Assembly: GCA_017940445.1 (NCBI GenBank)
Contig: JAGAYQ010000317.1
Span: forward strand, 1-5,289
Direction: 5' to 3'
Length of the DNA stretch: 5,289 nucleotides
Source: Pyramidobacter sp.
GTDB taxonomy: Bacteria; Synergistota; Synergistia; Synergistales; Dethiosulfovibrionaceae
Positions 1-5,289 of the stretch are shown here, one piece after another. The notes under the pieces were generated by a model. It had not been told where the DNA came from. It did not search any database and saw only the letters and a list, made by a program, of their open reading frames with translations. The position numbers were made by a program, and so were the translations under genes. Numbering within the stretch: position 1 is the first letter of the stretch; each line of letters starts with the position of its first letter.

Positions 1-781
1 CGATGGCATTGCCTGTGCCGTTGTCTGACGCGCCATAGAACCAACTGTCAAGATGGTTGCCGAGCAGAATGTAGTCTTCGCTGTCGCCCTCAATAACGGC
101 CTCAAGAATCGGCAGCGTCCACTGACGTTCTTCAACTTTAGTCTCCATCTCAAGAACTACGCCGCCCTGCTTCACTTTCTCAATGAGAGCATGGCCGTCG
201 GCATAGTTCATACCAACCACCGGCAGATGGTTGTACAGTCCGGTTTCAGCCGGATCCGGCTGACCCCAGATCATGTTGACGTTGCTCTCGTGTACCAGCT
301 TTTCATCGCCGTGCTCCCAGCAGGAAACGATGCCGACGGCTCCGCGGTCGGCGGCGTTCATCAGCGGTACGGGACCTGAGGCAAGAGTGACGACGATCTT
401 GCCTGTCAGGTCCTTTTCAAGGGAAGTCAGACGGCGGCCCATCAGATCAAGCGGGTTGCGGGCCAGGTCTTTCGCCTCGACAAAGACAGCCGGCGCTTTC
501 AGAACGCCGTTTGTATTGGCACAGAAGCTCCAGGTTTTGCAGTACAGCTCTTTGCCGTCCATGCGCAGATGCGCTTTGACGGGATCGCTGAGCCAGGCGG
601 GAAACTCGTTCACATGGCATTTCACGCCGGCTTTTGTCAGAATGTCGATCATGACGTCGATCGAGCTGCGTTCCCCGGGGCGGCCGCTGCGACGGTCGAA
701 CGTGGCGATGGCCGCGTCGCAGTCATAGATCTCCTGCGCGTCGAGCTGCGCAAGGAGACTTTTTTCATTCGCAGTGAGCAT
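1..781 (-). CDS. M28-family metallopeptidase, C-terminus cut off by window edge
   Basis: Reading the minus strand from the ATG at 781 gives 260 open codons to the left edge with no stop, so this is a partial gene. The catalytic signature lies near the visible end: GNHLDSW (H243, D245) followed by GASDNGTGNA (D253). This is the M28 pattern of the first zinc-ligand His, the Asp two residues later and the bridging Asp. Residues about 90-215 precede the catalytic core and look like the protease-associated (PA-like) insert found in many M28 enzymes (for example VTLASGPVPLMNAADRGAVGI). There is no signal peptide, so a cytoplasmic enzyme is likely. Expected role: zinc-dependent aminopeptidase or amide hydrolase. 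The remaining zinc ligands (Glu-Glu, Asp, His) lie outside the window, so activity cannot be confirmed. The start is well fixed: it is the first ATG after an in-frame TAA, which is the stop of the symporter gene, with a weak AGGCG ribosome site 7 bases upstream. It follows the symporter by 21 bases and is probably cotranscribed with it. Confidence 0.9.
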   Translation of the reverse strand, partial: MLTANEKSLLAQLDAQEIYDCDAAIATFDRRSGRPGERSSIDVMIDILTKAGVKCHVNEFPAWLSDPVKAHLRMDGKELYCKTWSFCANTNGVLKAPAVFVEAKDLARNPLDLMGRRLTSLEKDLTGKIVVTLASGPVPLMNAADRGAVGIVSCWEHGDEKLVHESNVNMIWGQPDPAETGLYNHLPVVGMNYADGHALIEKVKQGGVVLEMETKVEERQWTLPILEAVIEGDSEDYILLGNHLDSWFYGASDNGTGNAI

Positions 782-802
782 AACAGATCGCCTGACTTTC
801 GC

Positions 803-2284
803 TTAAGCGGCGAAGTGACGCGCGATAGTCTCCTTCGAGAGCTTCGGCGTGACCAGGCTGACGATCCACATGGCGGCCATGGAAACGATCCAGGCGGGGA
901 TCAGAGGATGGAAGCCGAAAGCGAGCTGTTTTGCCGCCAGCGTAATGTAAAGATAAACGGCTTCGCCGACAAGGACGCCGGCATACGCGCCGAGCTTCGT
1001 CGCGCCTTTCCAGTAGATGCCCCACAGCATGGGCGTGGCCCAGATGCCGAGTCCGCCGTAGGAGAACAGGATAATATCGAAAATAGCGGCCGGGCGGGAA
1101 ACGCCGAAGAAGATGGCGATGCAGCCGACGATCACGGTCACCCAGCGGGACAGACGCAGAACATCCTTATCCGTCGCCTGCGGATTGATAATAGACTGAT
1201 AGATGTCGCGCGTGATGGCGCCGGTGGAGCTGATCAGGTAGCTGTCGATGGACGACATTCCGGCGGCCATGATCCCCGCGATGAGCAGCGAAGAAATGAC
1301 GGGAGAAACGGCGCGCTGAAGAATGAGCGGCACCACGAAGTCGATATCTTTGCCTTTAAGGCCGGCGATCGAAACGATGGCGTTTGTGCCGGACCACTCG
1401 ATGAGCGTCGCGGCGAAGCACATGCCGAGTGAGCCGAGAATAACGGCCTTGAACAGAACTCTATGGTTCTTCATCGTGAAGAACTTGGTGCAGAGCGCGG
1501 GCTGTCCGATCGAGAAGAAGCTCCACAGAAGGATCTGCGACACATAGTTGCGGTAGCCGTACAGCTTGCCGACGCCGGGGTGCGTCAGGTATTCCGGGTT
1601 CATCTGCGCCAATTTGCTGGTGATGGCTTCCATGCCGCCGCCCAGTTTGACCGAAACGACAAACGTCACGATAGCCGTAGCCACCATCAGGCCGCCCTGA
1701 ATAACGTCCGTCAGCATGGCGCCGCGAATACCGCCGGTCATGCAGTACATGATGACGATAATGCCCATTGCGACGATGCCGACCCACTCAGGCAGACCGG
1801 TATACGTGCGGAGGATGAGGCCGGCTCCGATGGTCTGAGCGCCCATCATCGGGATCAGGAACAGGATCATCAGCAGAGCCTGCATGGTACGAAGACCTTT
1901 GGATTCATAGCGGTCGGCGATGTAGTCGGCCAGCGTCAGAAATCCGTTCTTGTGCCCCAGCTGCATCAGCTTGCGGCCGACAAAAATAGCCGGCAGGATG
2001 ATCGAGAACGCAACACCCGGCACCGAGATGGACAGGCCGGAGAATCCGGCCTTATAGCAGCTGGCCGGGACGCCCATAAAGGTGCTCATGCTGTACTGCG
2101 TTGAGAAGTAGGCAAAGCCTGCTACGATCGCGCCCGCCTTGCCGCTCATGACAAAGAAATCTTTCAGATTGTTCGTCTGCCTGGCGGAGACGTAGCCGAT
2201 GACGGCCATGAGGACGAAGTAACCGATAAGAACTGTGAAAAAAGGTCCCGGGATGGGTTTGATCATCTCAGCAACAGTATTCAT
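803..2284 (-). CDS. Sodium:solute symporter (SSS) family permease
   Basis: This 493-residue, very hydrophobic protein has about 13 predicted membrane segments, the usual size and topology for the SSS family (PutP/PanF type). The family signature appears as TGGIRGAMLTDVIQGG (residues 183-198). A second hallmark is AAGMSSIDSYLISS (340-353) followed by TGAITRDIY. Its Ser pair S344/S345 matches the position used for sodium coordination in PutP-like carriers. Role: sodium-driven uptake of a small organic solute across the inner membrane. The general pattern resembles PanF-like members, but the substrate cannot be inferred and pantothenate should not be assumed, because the neighbours are hydrolases. 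A strong GGGAGG site sits 7 bases before the ATG, inside the end of the preceding small gene. That spacing suggests translational coupling to the 82-residue membrane protein. The downstream M28 peptidase starts 21 bases after the stop. Confidence 0.93.
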   Translation of the reverse strand: MNTVAEMIKPIPGPFFTVLIGYFVLMAVIGYVSARQTNNLKDFFVMSGKAGAIVAGFAYFSTQYSMSTFMGVPASCYKAGFSGLSISVPGVAFSIILPAIFVGRKLMQLGHKNGFLTLADYIADRYESKGLRTMQALLMILFLIPMMGAQTIGAGLILRTYTGLPEWVGIVAMGIIVIMYCMTGGIRGAMLTDVIQGGLMVATAIVTFVVSVKLGGGMEAITSKLAQMNPEYLTHPGVGKLYGYRNYVSQILLWSFFSIGQPALCTKFFTMKNHRVLFKAVILGSLGMCFAATLIEWSGTNAIVSIAGLKGKDIDFVVPLILQRAVSPVISSLLIAGIMAAGMSSIDSYLISSTGAITRDIYQSIINPQATDKDVLRLSRWVTVIVGCIAIFFGVSRPAAIFDIILFSYGGLGIWATPMLWGIYWKGATKLGAYAGVLVGEAVYLYITLAAKQLAFGFHPLIPAWIVSMAAMWIVSLVTPKLSKETIARHFAA

Positions 2285-2286
2285 AA

Positions 2287-2535
2287 TTATTCCTCCCTTT
2301 CTTTGTCATAAGTGCGGTATTCCGGACGATTCAGAGCCTGGGCCGCGAAGATGAAGATCAGAACGAATACGACGACGGCATGGACCAGCCATCCGAAAAT
2401 ATACGTTGGGATTCCCCACGGACCCGGAATATAAGTCTCCGAATAATAGAATGATAACGGCATCATAATCAGAACAAAAAGACCTACGAAAATTGCCGCC
2501 CATGTCATTTCAAACTTGTTACTGAAAATATGCAT
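2287..2535 (-). CDS. Small two-helix membrane protein, symporter partner (DUF997/DUF3311-like)
   Basis: This is an 82-residue protein with two membrane segments, about residues 12-31 and 44-65. They are joined by a short loop rich in Pro and Gly (YIPGPWGIP), and the C-terminal tail is charged (RPEYRTYDKEREE). Small proteins of this shape are encoded immediately upstream of many SSS permeases, for example YhdT (DUF997) beside PanF, and the DUF3311 proteins. I cannot decide between these families by eye. The likely role is an accessory or stabilising subunit of the symporter. I chose the ATG at 2535 because an excellent AAGGTGA ribosome site sits 7 bases before it. An in-frame GTG at 2559 would add eight residues (starting with KQKGDEI) but would place that ribosome site inside the gene. 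The stop is only 2 bases from the symporter ATG. Confidence 0.87.
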   Translation of the reverse strand: MHIFSNKFEMTWAAIFVGLFVLIMMPLSFYYSETYIPGPWGIPTYIFGWLVHAVVVFVLIFIFAAQALNRPEYRTYDKEREE

Positions 2536-2674
2536 GATTTCATCACCTTTCTGTTTCACTCAACGAACCCTGTACAACTCGCTTCCGCAAAGAACTGCCG
2601 ACGCGCGATCCTCGATCCCCCTTGGACGCCCCCCTTCTATCGGCATTGCCGGTTCAGACGTCCCGGCTGAAAAA
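2536..2674 (-). other. 139-base intergenic leader between hydrolase and small membrane gene
   Basis: No gene or convincing terminator lies here. Two small, mutually exclusive inverted repeats are present: GCCGG (2648-2652) with CCGGC (2663-2667), and CGGC-ATT-GCCG (2641-2651). Neither is followed by a T-run on the minus strand. No clear -35/-10 pair was found. The most economical reading is an untranslated spacer inside one operon, possibly with RNA processing or differential expression of the transport genes. Confidence 0.4.
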
Positions 2675-3451
2675 CTATTTTCCCAGCGGCGCTTTGGCAA
2701 ACTCGGCAAGGAAAGCGTTCAGCCACTGCAGCATGCCGTTGAAAATCTCGCGCCCGCGAGCCGGATCTGCAAGGGCGCAGCTGTCATTGCTGCCGCCGAA
2801 CGTGCCGGTTTTTGTGAACGCTTCCGTCGGACGCATGATCTTGACCGTGGCGCCGCGGAATGAAGTGGCCGAACCGTAGGTGCTCTTGAGCTCCGGAGTG
2901 AGGCTGTAAATTTCTTCGGGCACAAAGTTTTTTTCTTTGTGGACCCAGTCAGGGTGCAAGGCCATCATCACGGAAGCCTCCTGCGCGCCGCCATGGCCGC
3001 CGCCCCAGGCAGGATTCAGTTCGCGGACGATCGTCCACCAGTCTGCAATGGCGCCAAGACCTCCGTGCTCATAGGCGTAAGCGCAGGCGCCGTCGATGGC
3101 AGGATCGTTGCCGCCGTGTCCGTTGACAAAGGCAAAGCGGCGAATGCCGGCTTTCATCAGGCAAGAGACAATGCTGGTCAGAATTGCCTGAAGCGTTGGA
3201 ATGCCAATGTCGATCGTTCCCGCGAAGCCTGTGTGGTACGGACATACGCCATAGGGAACGACCGGCAGAACGACCAGACCGTCGGGATTTTCCTTCTCTG
3301 CTTCACGACAAAGCTCTTCGGGAATCGTGAAATCGGTTCCCAGCGGTCCGATAGAACCGTGCTGCTCCGTGCTGCCCAGAGGGATCAGCGCCATAAGTTC
3401 CGGACCGGCGACGGCCTTGAATTCGCTTGATGTCAAACGAGCCAGAAACAT
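2675..3451 (-). CDS. Creatininase-family metal-dependent amidohydrolase
   Basis: This 258-residue protein has the normal length of the creatininase family. Metal-site motifs are in the expected order: PLGSTEQHG (E29, H31), GTD (D40), VNGHGGN (H112) and GGHGGAQEAS (E158). Family members use a two-metal centre to hydrolyse C-N bonds in small cyclic amides or formamides (creatininase, the formamide hydrolase ArfB, 3-dehydro-scyllo-inosose hydrolase) or to trim a peptide (MftE). True creatininase has an NGHYEN motif whose Glu is, as I recall it, a metal ligand. Here the motif is NGHGGN, so creatinine is an unlikely substrate. No signal peptide is present, so the enzyme is cytoplasmic. The start is firm: AGGAGG lies 6 bases before the ATG. 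It is the first gene of the minus-strand set and faces the divergent LysR regulator. Its distance to the next gene (139 bases) leaves open whether all four genes share one transcript. Confidence 0.92.
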   Translation of the reverse strand: MFLARLTSSEFKAVAGPELMALIPLGSTEQHGSIGPLGTDFTIPEELCREAEKENPDGLVVLPVVPYGVCPYHTGFAGTIDIGIPTLQAILTSIVSCLMKAGIRRFAFVNGHGGNDPAIDGACAYAYEHGGLGAIADWWTIVRELNPAWGGGHGGAQEASVMMALHPDWVHKEKNFVPEEIYSLTPELKSTYGSATSFRGATVKIMRPTEAFTKTGTFGGSNDSCALADPARGREIFNGMLQWLNAFLAEFAKAPLGK

Positions 3452-3469
3452 CTTTCTCCTCCTGTATTT

Positions 3470-3485
3470 GACGGTTGTTACCGTC
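3470..3485 (-). promoter_or_regulatory. 6-4-6 hairpin just upstream of the hydrolase ribosome site
   Basis: On the minus strand GACGGT-AACA-ACCGTC forms a perfect 6-base-pair stem with a 4-base loop. It ends six bases before the AGGAGG of the hydrolase gene. In RNA it could stabilise the 5' end or affect ribosome access. In DNA it could be an operator. Confidence 0.45.
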
Positions 3486-3590
3486 TAGATTTATTTTTAG
3501 GTGTTTTGAATAATTATTAAACTGTAAATAGGTCGACAGCTCTTTCATGTTGTGCTAATGTTCAATAGACCCGCATGAGAAACTTTGCAG

Positions 3591-3604
3591 GATAATCGGT
3601 TATC
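3591..3604. repeat. Short palindrome GATAA-TCGG-TTATC
   Basis: Perfect 5-base arms are separated by four bases, the same 4-base spacing as the larger dyad at 3719-3738 but with a different half-site. It may be a weak protein-binding site. A 5-base dyad in AT-rich DNA can arise by chance. Confidence 0.3.
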
Positions 3605-3608
3605 AGAG

Positions 3609-3642
3609 TGAATATAACGGAGTTAAATAGAGCTTATATTCA
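3609..3642. repeat. Inverted repeat TGAATATAA / TTATATTCA followed by T-run
   Basis: The nine-base arms at 3609-3617 and 3634-3642 are exact reverse complements with a 16-base spacer. With G-T pairs the stem extends outward a few bases. On the plus strand it runs directly into six T residues (3643-3648), giving it the outline of an AT-rich terminator. No plus-strand gene lies upstream to terminate, so it may instead be a paired binding site with half-sites 25 bases apart. On the minus strand it falls within the predicted leader of the hydrolase operon. Confidence 0.5.
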
Positions 3643-3680
3643 TTTTTTATGAGCGCGTTACAATTAAGAACTCACGTAAA

Positions 3681-3709
3681 AATATTAACGAAATTTATGC
3701 GAAAGTCAA
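3681..3709 (-). promoter_or_regulatory. Candidate sigma-70 type promoter for the hydrolase/symporter operon
   Basis: On the minus strand TTGACT (3709-3704) is followed after 16-17 bases by TAATAT/AATATT (3687-3681). That is five of six -35 matches and four of six -10 matches with normal spacing. Transcription would begin near 3674 and leave a leader of roughly 220 bases before the hydrolase ATG at 3451. That is long, so a second promoter nearer the gene cannot be excluded. Confidence 0.5.
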
Positions 3710-3718
3710 ATCGAGTAA

Positions 3719-3738
3719 TTTTATGAGATGTCATAAAA
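3719..3738. promoter_or_regulatory. 8-4-8 perfect palindrome, probable LysR-regulator operator
   Basis: TTTTATGA-GATG-TCATAAAA is a perfect inverted repeat with 8-base arms and a 4-base spacer. Its centre lies about 54 bases upstream of the predicted start of the minus-strand operon and about 56 bases before the LysR ATG. LysR-type proteins commonly bind a dyad around -50 to -65 of the target promoter that also overlaps their own promoter, so position and symmetry both fit. The spacing is T-N12-A-like rather than the canonical T-N11-A. Assignment to this regulator is inferred from position alone. Confidence 0.6.
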
Positions 3739-3771
3739 ATCTTAAGGGCTTTCTAAATTGATATAAAAAGC

Positions 3772-3784
3772 GAGGGCGGATACG
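3772..3784 (+). promoter_or_regulatory. Ribosome binding site of LysR gene
   Basis: GAGGG (3772-3776) stands 8 bases before the ATG at 3785 and supports that start. A TGATATAAA element (3759-3767) resembles an extended -10. However, a transcript from it would start within the ribosome site, so the LysR promoter is more likely slightly upstream (TAAATT at 3754-3759 is a weak alternative). Confidence 0.5.
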
Positions 3785-4801
3785 ATGAAGATTACACAGC
3801 TTGAACAGATCAGTGAGATTGCGGCGACCCGATCGCTGGGACAGGCGGCAAAGAACCTCTATATTTCGCAGCCCGCCCTCAGTTACTCGCTGAAAACGCT
3901 TGAGGACGAGCTCGGCAAGCCCCTGTTTTCGCGCGGGAGGAACGGCGTCGAGCTCACCGACTTTGGCAAAGAGTTTTTGATCTATGTGCGGCCGATCCTT
4001 GAACAGTGGGAACTGCTGCGGAAGATCAGCGGCTCCATTGACCGCGAACCGCCGGAAGAATTCGGCGTATCGTCTGCGTATCTGCCGCTTCCCCGCGATC
4101 TTCTTCCCGAGCTGCTGGAGGAGTGGAAAGACCGCGATATCCGCTTTTCTCTGTACGAGCGCACCGTTGAGGGCGTCGTACAGGATCTTGCCCGCCGCCG
4201 CTCGCAGATCGGCATCGTCAACACGTCGCGGCTGCTTGATCGGCGCAATCGCGAACTCTTCCGCCAGAACGGACTGACGTACACGCCCGTATACAAAGAC
4301 GACCGCAATTACGTCGTTATCGGGCCGCATCACCCGCTGTTTTCCAGCGATCTTGAAGAGGTAACGCTCGAAATGCTTCGCAGCTATCCGCTCCTCAGTT
4401 ATGCGGATATCCTGCCCTCGTTCCCCTACGACTACCGAATCCTTGGCATCGATTCTTTCCGACGGCGTATCAAAGTAGACGACCGGGCTGCCTATGACAG
4501 CCTGATAGCTCGCACCGACTGCGTGACGATCTGCAACTACGGCAGCTGCTTCTATCTGGATGAAAAAGAGCAGAACGTGCGCATCTTAGTGCTTAAAGCC
4601 GAGAACGACAGCTTCGCCGGCTACGAGATCGGCTGGGCTCGCCGCGCGGACCAGCCGCTGACGCCTGTCGGCCGCAGCTTTATCGAAAAATTCTGCCGCA
4701 TGACGCGGCAGGGCATTGCTCTGCGCGCCCGATTGATGAAAACATGTACGTCGGAAAAGACGGTCGGCGCTGCCAAGATTGCGAATCATGATGTAAAATA
4801 A
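3785..4801 (+). CDS. LysR-type transcriptional regulator
   Basis: This 338-residue protein has a clear N-terminal winged helix-turn-helix. The helix-turn-helix covers about residues 18-37 (LGQAAKNLYISQPALSYSLK), and the wing is GKPLFSRGRNGVELTDFG (44-61). A linker helix runs to about residue 85, and the rest (about 92-310) has the alternating pattern of the periplasmic-binding-protein-like effector domain. It is longer than the usual 290-310 residues because of a C-terminal tail beyond about 312. Role: binds the divergent intergenic region and, on sensing a small effector, controls the minus-strand hydrolase/symporter/peptidase operon and probably its own gene. Divergent orientation and the palindrome at 3719-3738 support this. 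The effector is unknown and is presumably the transported compound or a breakdown product. The downstream reductase, 112 bases away on the same strand, might also be cotranscribed or controlled by it. Confidence 0.95.
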   Translation: MKITQLEQISEIAATRSLGQAAKNLYISQPALSYSLKTLEDELGKPLFSRGRNGVELTDFGKEFLIYVRPILEQWELLRKISGSIDREPPEEFGVSSAYLPLPRDLLPELLEEWKDRDIRFSLYERTVEGVVQDLARRRSQIGIVNTSRLLDRRNRELFRQNGLTYTPVYKDDRNYVVIGPHHPLFSSDLEEVTLEMLRSYPLLSYADILPSFPYDYRILGIDSFRRRIKVDDRAAYDSLIARTDCVTICNYGSCFYLDEKEQNVRILVLKAENDSFAGYEIGWARRADQPLTPVGRSFIEKFCRMTRQGIALRARLMKTCTSEKTVGAAKIANHDVK

Positions 4802-4855
4802 AGCAAGAGTTGAAACTGATAGGCTGAAGGCCGGAATCGTTGTTTGCGCAACAGG

Positions 4856-4882
4856 CTGCGCGGGCAAATGGGGCCCGCGCGG
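4856..4882 (+). terminator. GC-rich hairpin between LysR and reductase genes
   Basis: GCGCGGGC (4858-4865) and GCCCGCGC (4873-4880) form a perfect 8-base-pair stem with loop AAATGGG. One further C-G pair and a T-G pair extend it outward. It lies 54 bases after the LysR stop and about 30 before the reductase start. No T-run follows, so it is not a standard intrinsic terminator. It may pause or partly terminate transcription, or shield RNA from decay. Confidence 0.45.
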
Positions 4883-4913
4883 GGAAGGGCATATATAAAG
4901 GGGGAAATGAACG

Positions 4914-5289
4914 ATGACGAACGAGTTTTTCGGCATGAAGATGCCCAAGCTGGGCTTTGGTCTGATGCGTCTGCCCGAAAAGGATGGCGCGATCGACGTG
5001 GAGCAGGTGAAGACGATGGTCGATCTGTTCATGAGCGCAGGAATGAAGTATTTCGACACGGCGTTTGTCTACGGCGCGGGGGCGTCGGAGCGGGCTGCGA
5101 ACGAGGCGCTGGTGAAGCGCTATCCGCGCGAATCGTACCTGCTGGCGACGAAGCTGAACGCCTGGATGATGTGCGACGGCGAGGAAAGCGCGAAGGCGCA
5201 GTTTTTCACCAGTCTGGAGCGCACGGGCGCAGGGTATTTCGACTTTTATCTGATGCATGCGATGCGCCCTGAGACCTATGAAAAATACG
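4914..5289 (+). CDS. Aldo/keto reductase, C-terminus beyond window edge
   Basis: From the ATG at 4914, 125 codons are open to the right edge, so the gene is partial. The aldo/keto reductase barrel is recognisable: LGFGLMRLP (13-21, first strand), YFDTAFVYGAGASERA (46-61), LLATKL (76-81) and YFDFYLMHAM (108-117). The catalytic tetrad is complete as D48, Y53, K80 and H115, so NAD(P)H-dependent carbonyl reduction is plausible. Anaerobes often carry longer members of this group with a C-terminal iron-sulfur domain, but that part is not visible. An AGGGGG site lies 9 bases before the ATG. An ATG at 4907 is in another frame and leads to no reductase sequence. Whether it belongs functionally with the LysR regulator and the hydrolase operon is unclear. 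Codons here look more GCG-rich than in the LysR gene. Confidence 0.92.
   Translation, partial: MTNEFFGMKMPKLGFGLMRLPEKDGAIDVEQVKTMVDLFMSAGMKYFDTAFVYGAGASERAANEALVKRYPRESYLLATKLNAWMMCDGEESAKAQFFTSLERTGAGYFDFYLMHAMRPETYEKY

Larger units (their letters stand above)
3452..3784. promoter_or_regulatory. AT-rich divergent control region between hydrolase operon and LysR gene
   Basis: This 333-base gap has no plausible gene on either strand and is visibly richer in A and T than the flanking coding sequence. It separates divergently oriented genes, the classic arrangement for a LysR-type regulator and its target operon. It contains at least four inverted repeats (3470-3485, 3591-3604, 3609-3642, 3719-3738), a minus-strand promoter candidate (3681-3709) and repeated TTTTATGAG words. 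These are listed separately. Confidence 0.8.

Noticed and set aside
782..802. Terminator or promoter between symporter and peptidase
   Set aside because: The 21-base gap is too short and has no inverted repeat. It contains only a weak ribosome site.
569..1432. 287-codon plus-strand frame opposite the peptidase and symporter genes
   Set aside because: It is highly charged, Arg/Asp/Gly-rich sequence antisense to two confident genes, typical of a shadow frame.
2641..2667. Attenuator with competing hairpins before the small membrane gene
   Set aside because: The two alternative stems share bases, but they are only 4-5 pairs long and no T-run or leader peptide is present.
3303..3548. Open frame on the minus strand reaching into the divergent region
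   Set aside because: It overlaps the well-supported hydrolase start out of frame, lacks a ribosome site and shows low-complexity, non-family sequence.
3731..4333. 200-codon minus-strand open frame opposite the LysR gene
   Set aside because: It is antisense to the clear LysR coding sequence and is the usual by-product of GC-rich codon bias.
4680..5258. 192-codon minus-strand open frame across the LysR/reductase junction
   Set aside because: It spans two recognisable plus-strand genes and their spacer, and has no recognisable domain.
4844..5272. Plus-strand frame starting upstream of the reductase
   Set aside because: It is out of frame with the aldo/keto reductase motifs, begins in the hairpin region and is rich in Arg and Gly without a domain pattern.

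Overview
The window reads as bacterial chromosome with moderately high-GC coding sequence, strong Shine-Dalgarno sites (AGGAGG, GGGAGG, AAGGTGA) and tight gene packing. No phage, transposon, CRISPR or RNA gene is visible. The gene mix (a sodium:solute symporter with a small membrane partner, a creatininase-family amidohydrolase, an M28 peptidase, a LysR regulator and an aldo/keto reductase) fits an amino-acid or amide-fermenting anaerobe. Synergistota or a related Gram-negative-type anaerobe is my guess. It rests on gene content and style only, not on a marker gene.

Layout: positions 1-3451 hold four genes on the minus strand. In transcription order they are a creatininase-family hydrolase (3451-2675), an 82-residue two-helix membrane protein (2535-2287), a 493-residue sodium:solute symporter (2284-803) and an M28-type metallopeptidase (781 to beyond position 1, so its C-terminus is missing). 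The last three are separated by 2 and 21 bases and are almost certainly one transcript. The hydrolase lies 139 bases upstream on the same strand with no convincing terminator between, so it is probably the first gene of the operon.

Positions 3452-3784 are a visibly AT-rich, gene-free divergent control region. It holds several inverted repeats, a repeated TTTTATGAG word and a good minus-strand promoter candidate. To its right a LysR-type regulator (3785-4801) runs on the plus strand. It is followed by a GC-rich hairpin and the first 125 codons of an aldo/keto reductase (4914 to the right edge) that keeps the D-Y-K-H catalytic tetrad.

How the genes may work together (inference): the regulator, encoded divergently from the operon, probably senses a small molecule and switches on import through the symporter and its small partner. 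Two cytoplasmic metal-dependent hydrolases would then act on the substrate. A creatininase-fold enzyme typically opens or cleaves a C-N bond (cyclic amide, formamide or similar), and an M28 enzyme cleaves a peptide or amide bond. Together they suggest a catabolic cassette for a cyclic or blocked amide/peptide substrate. The substrate cannot be read from the sequence.
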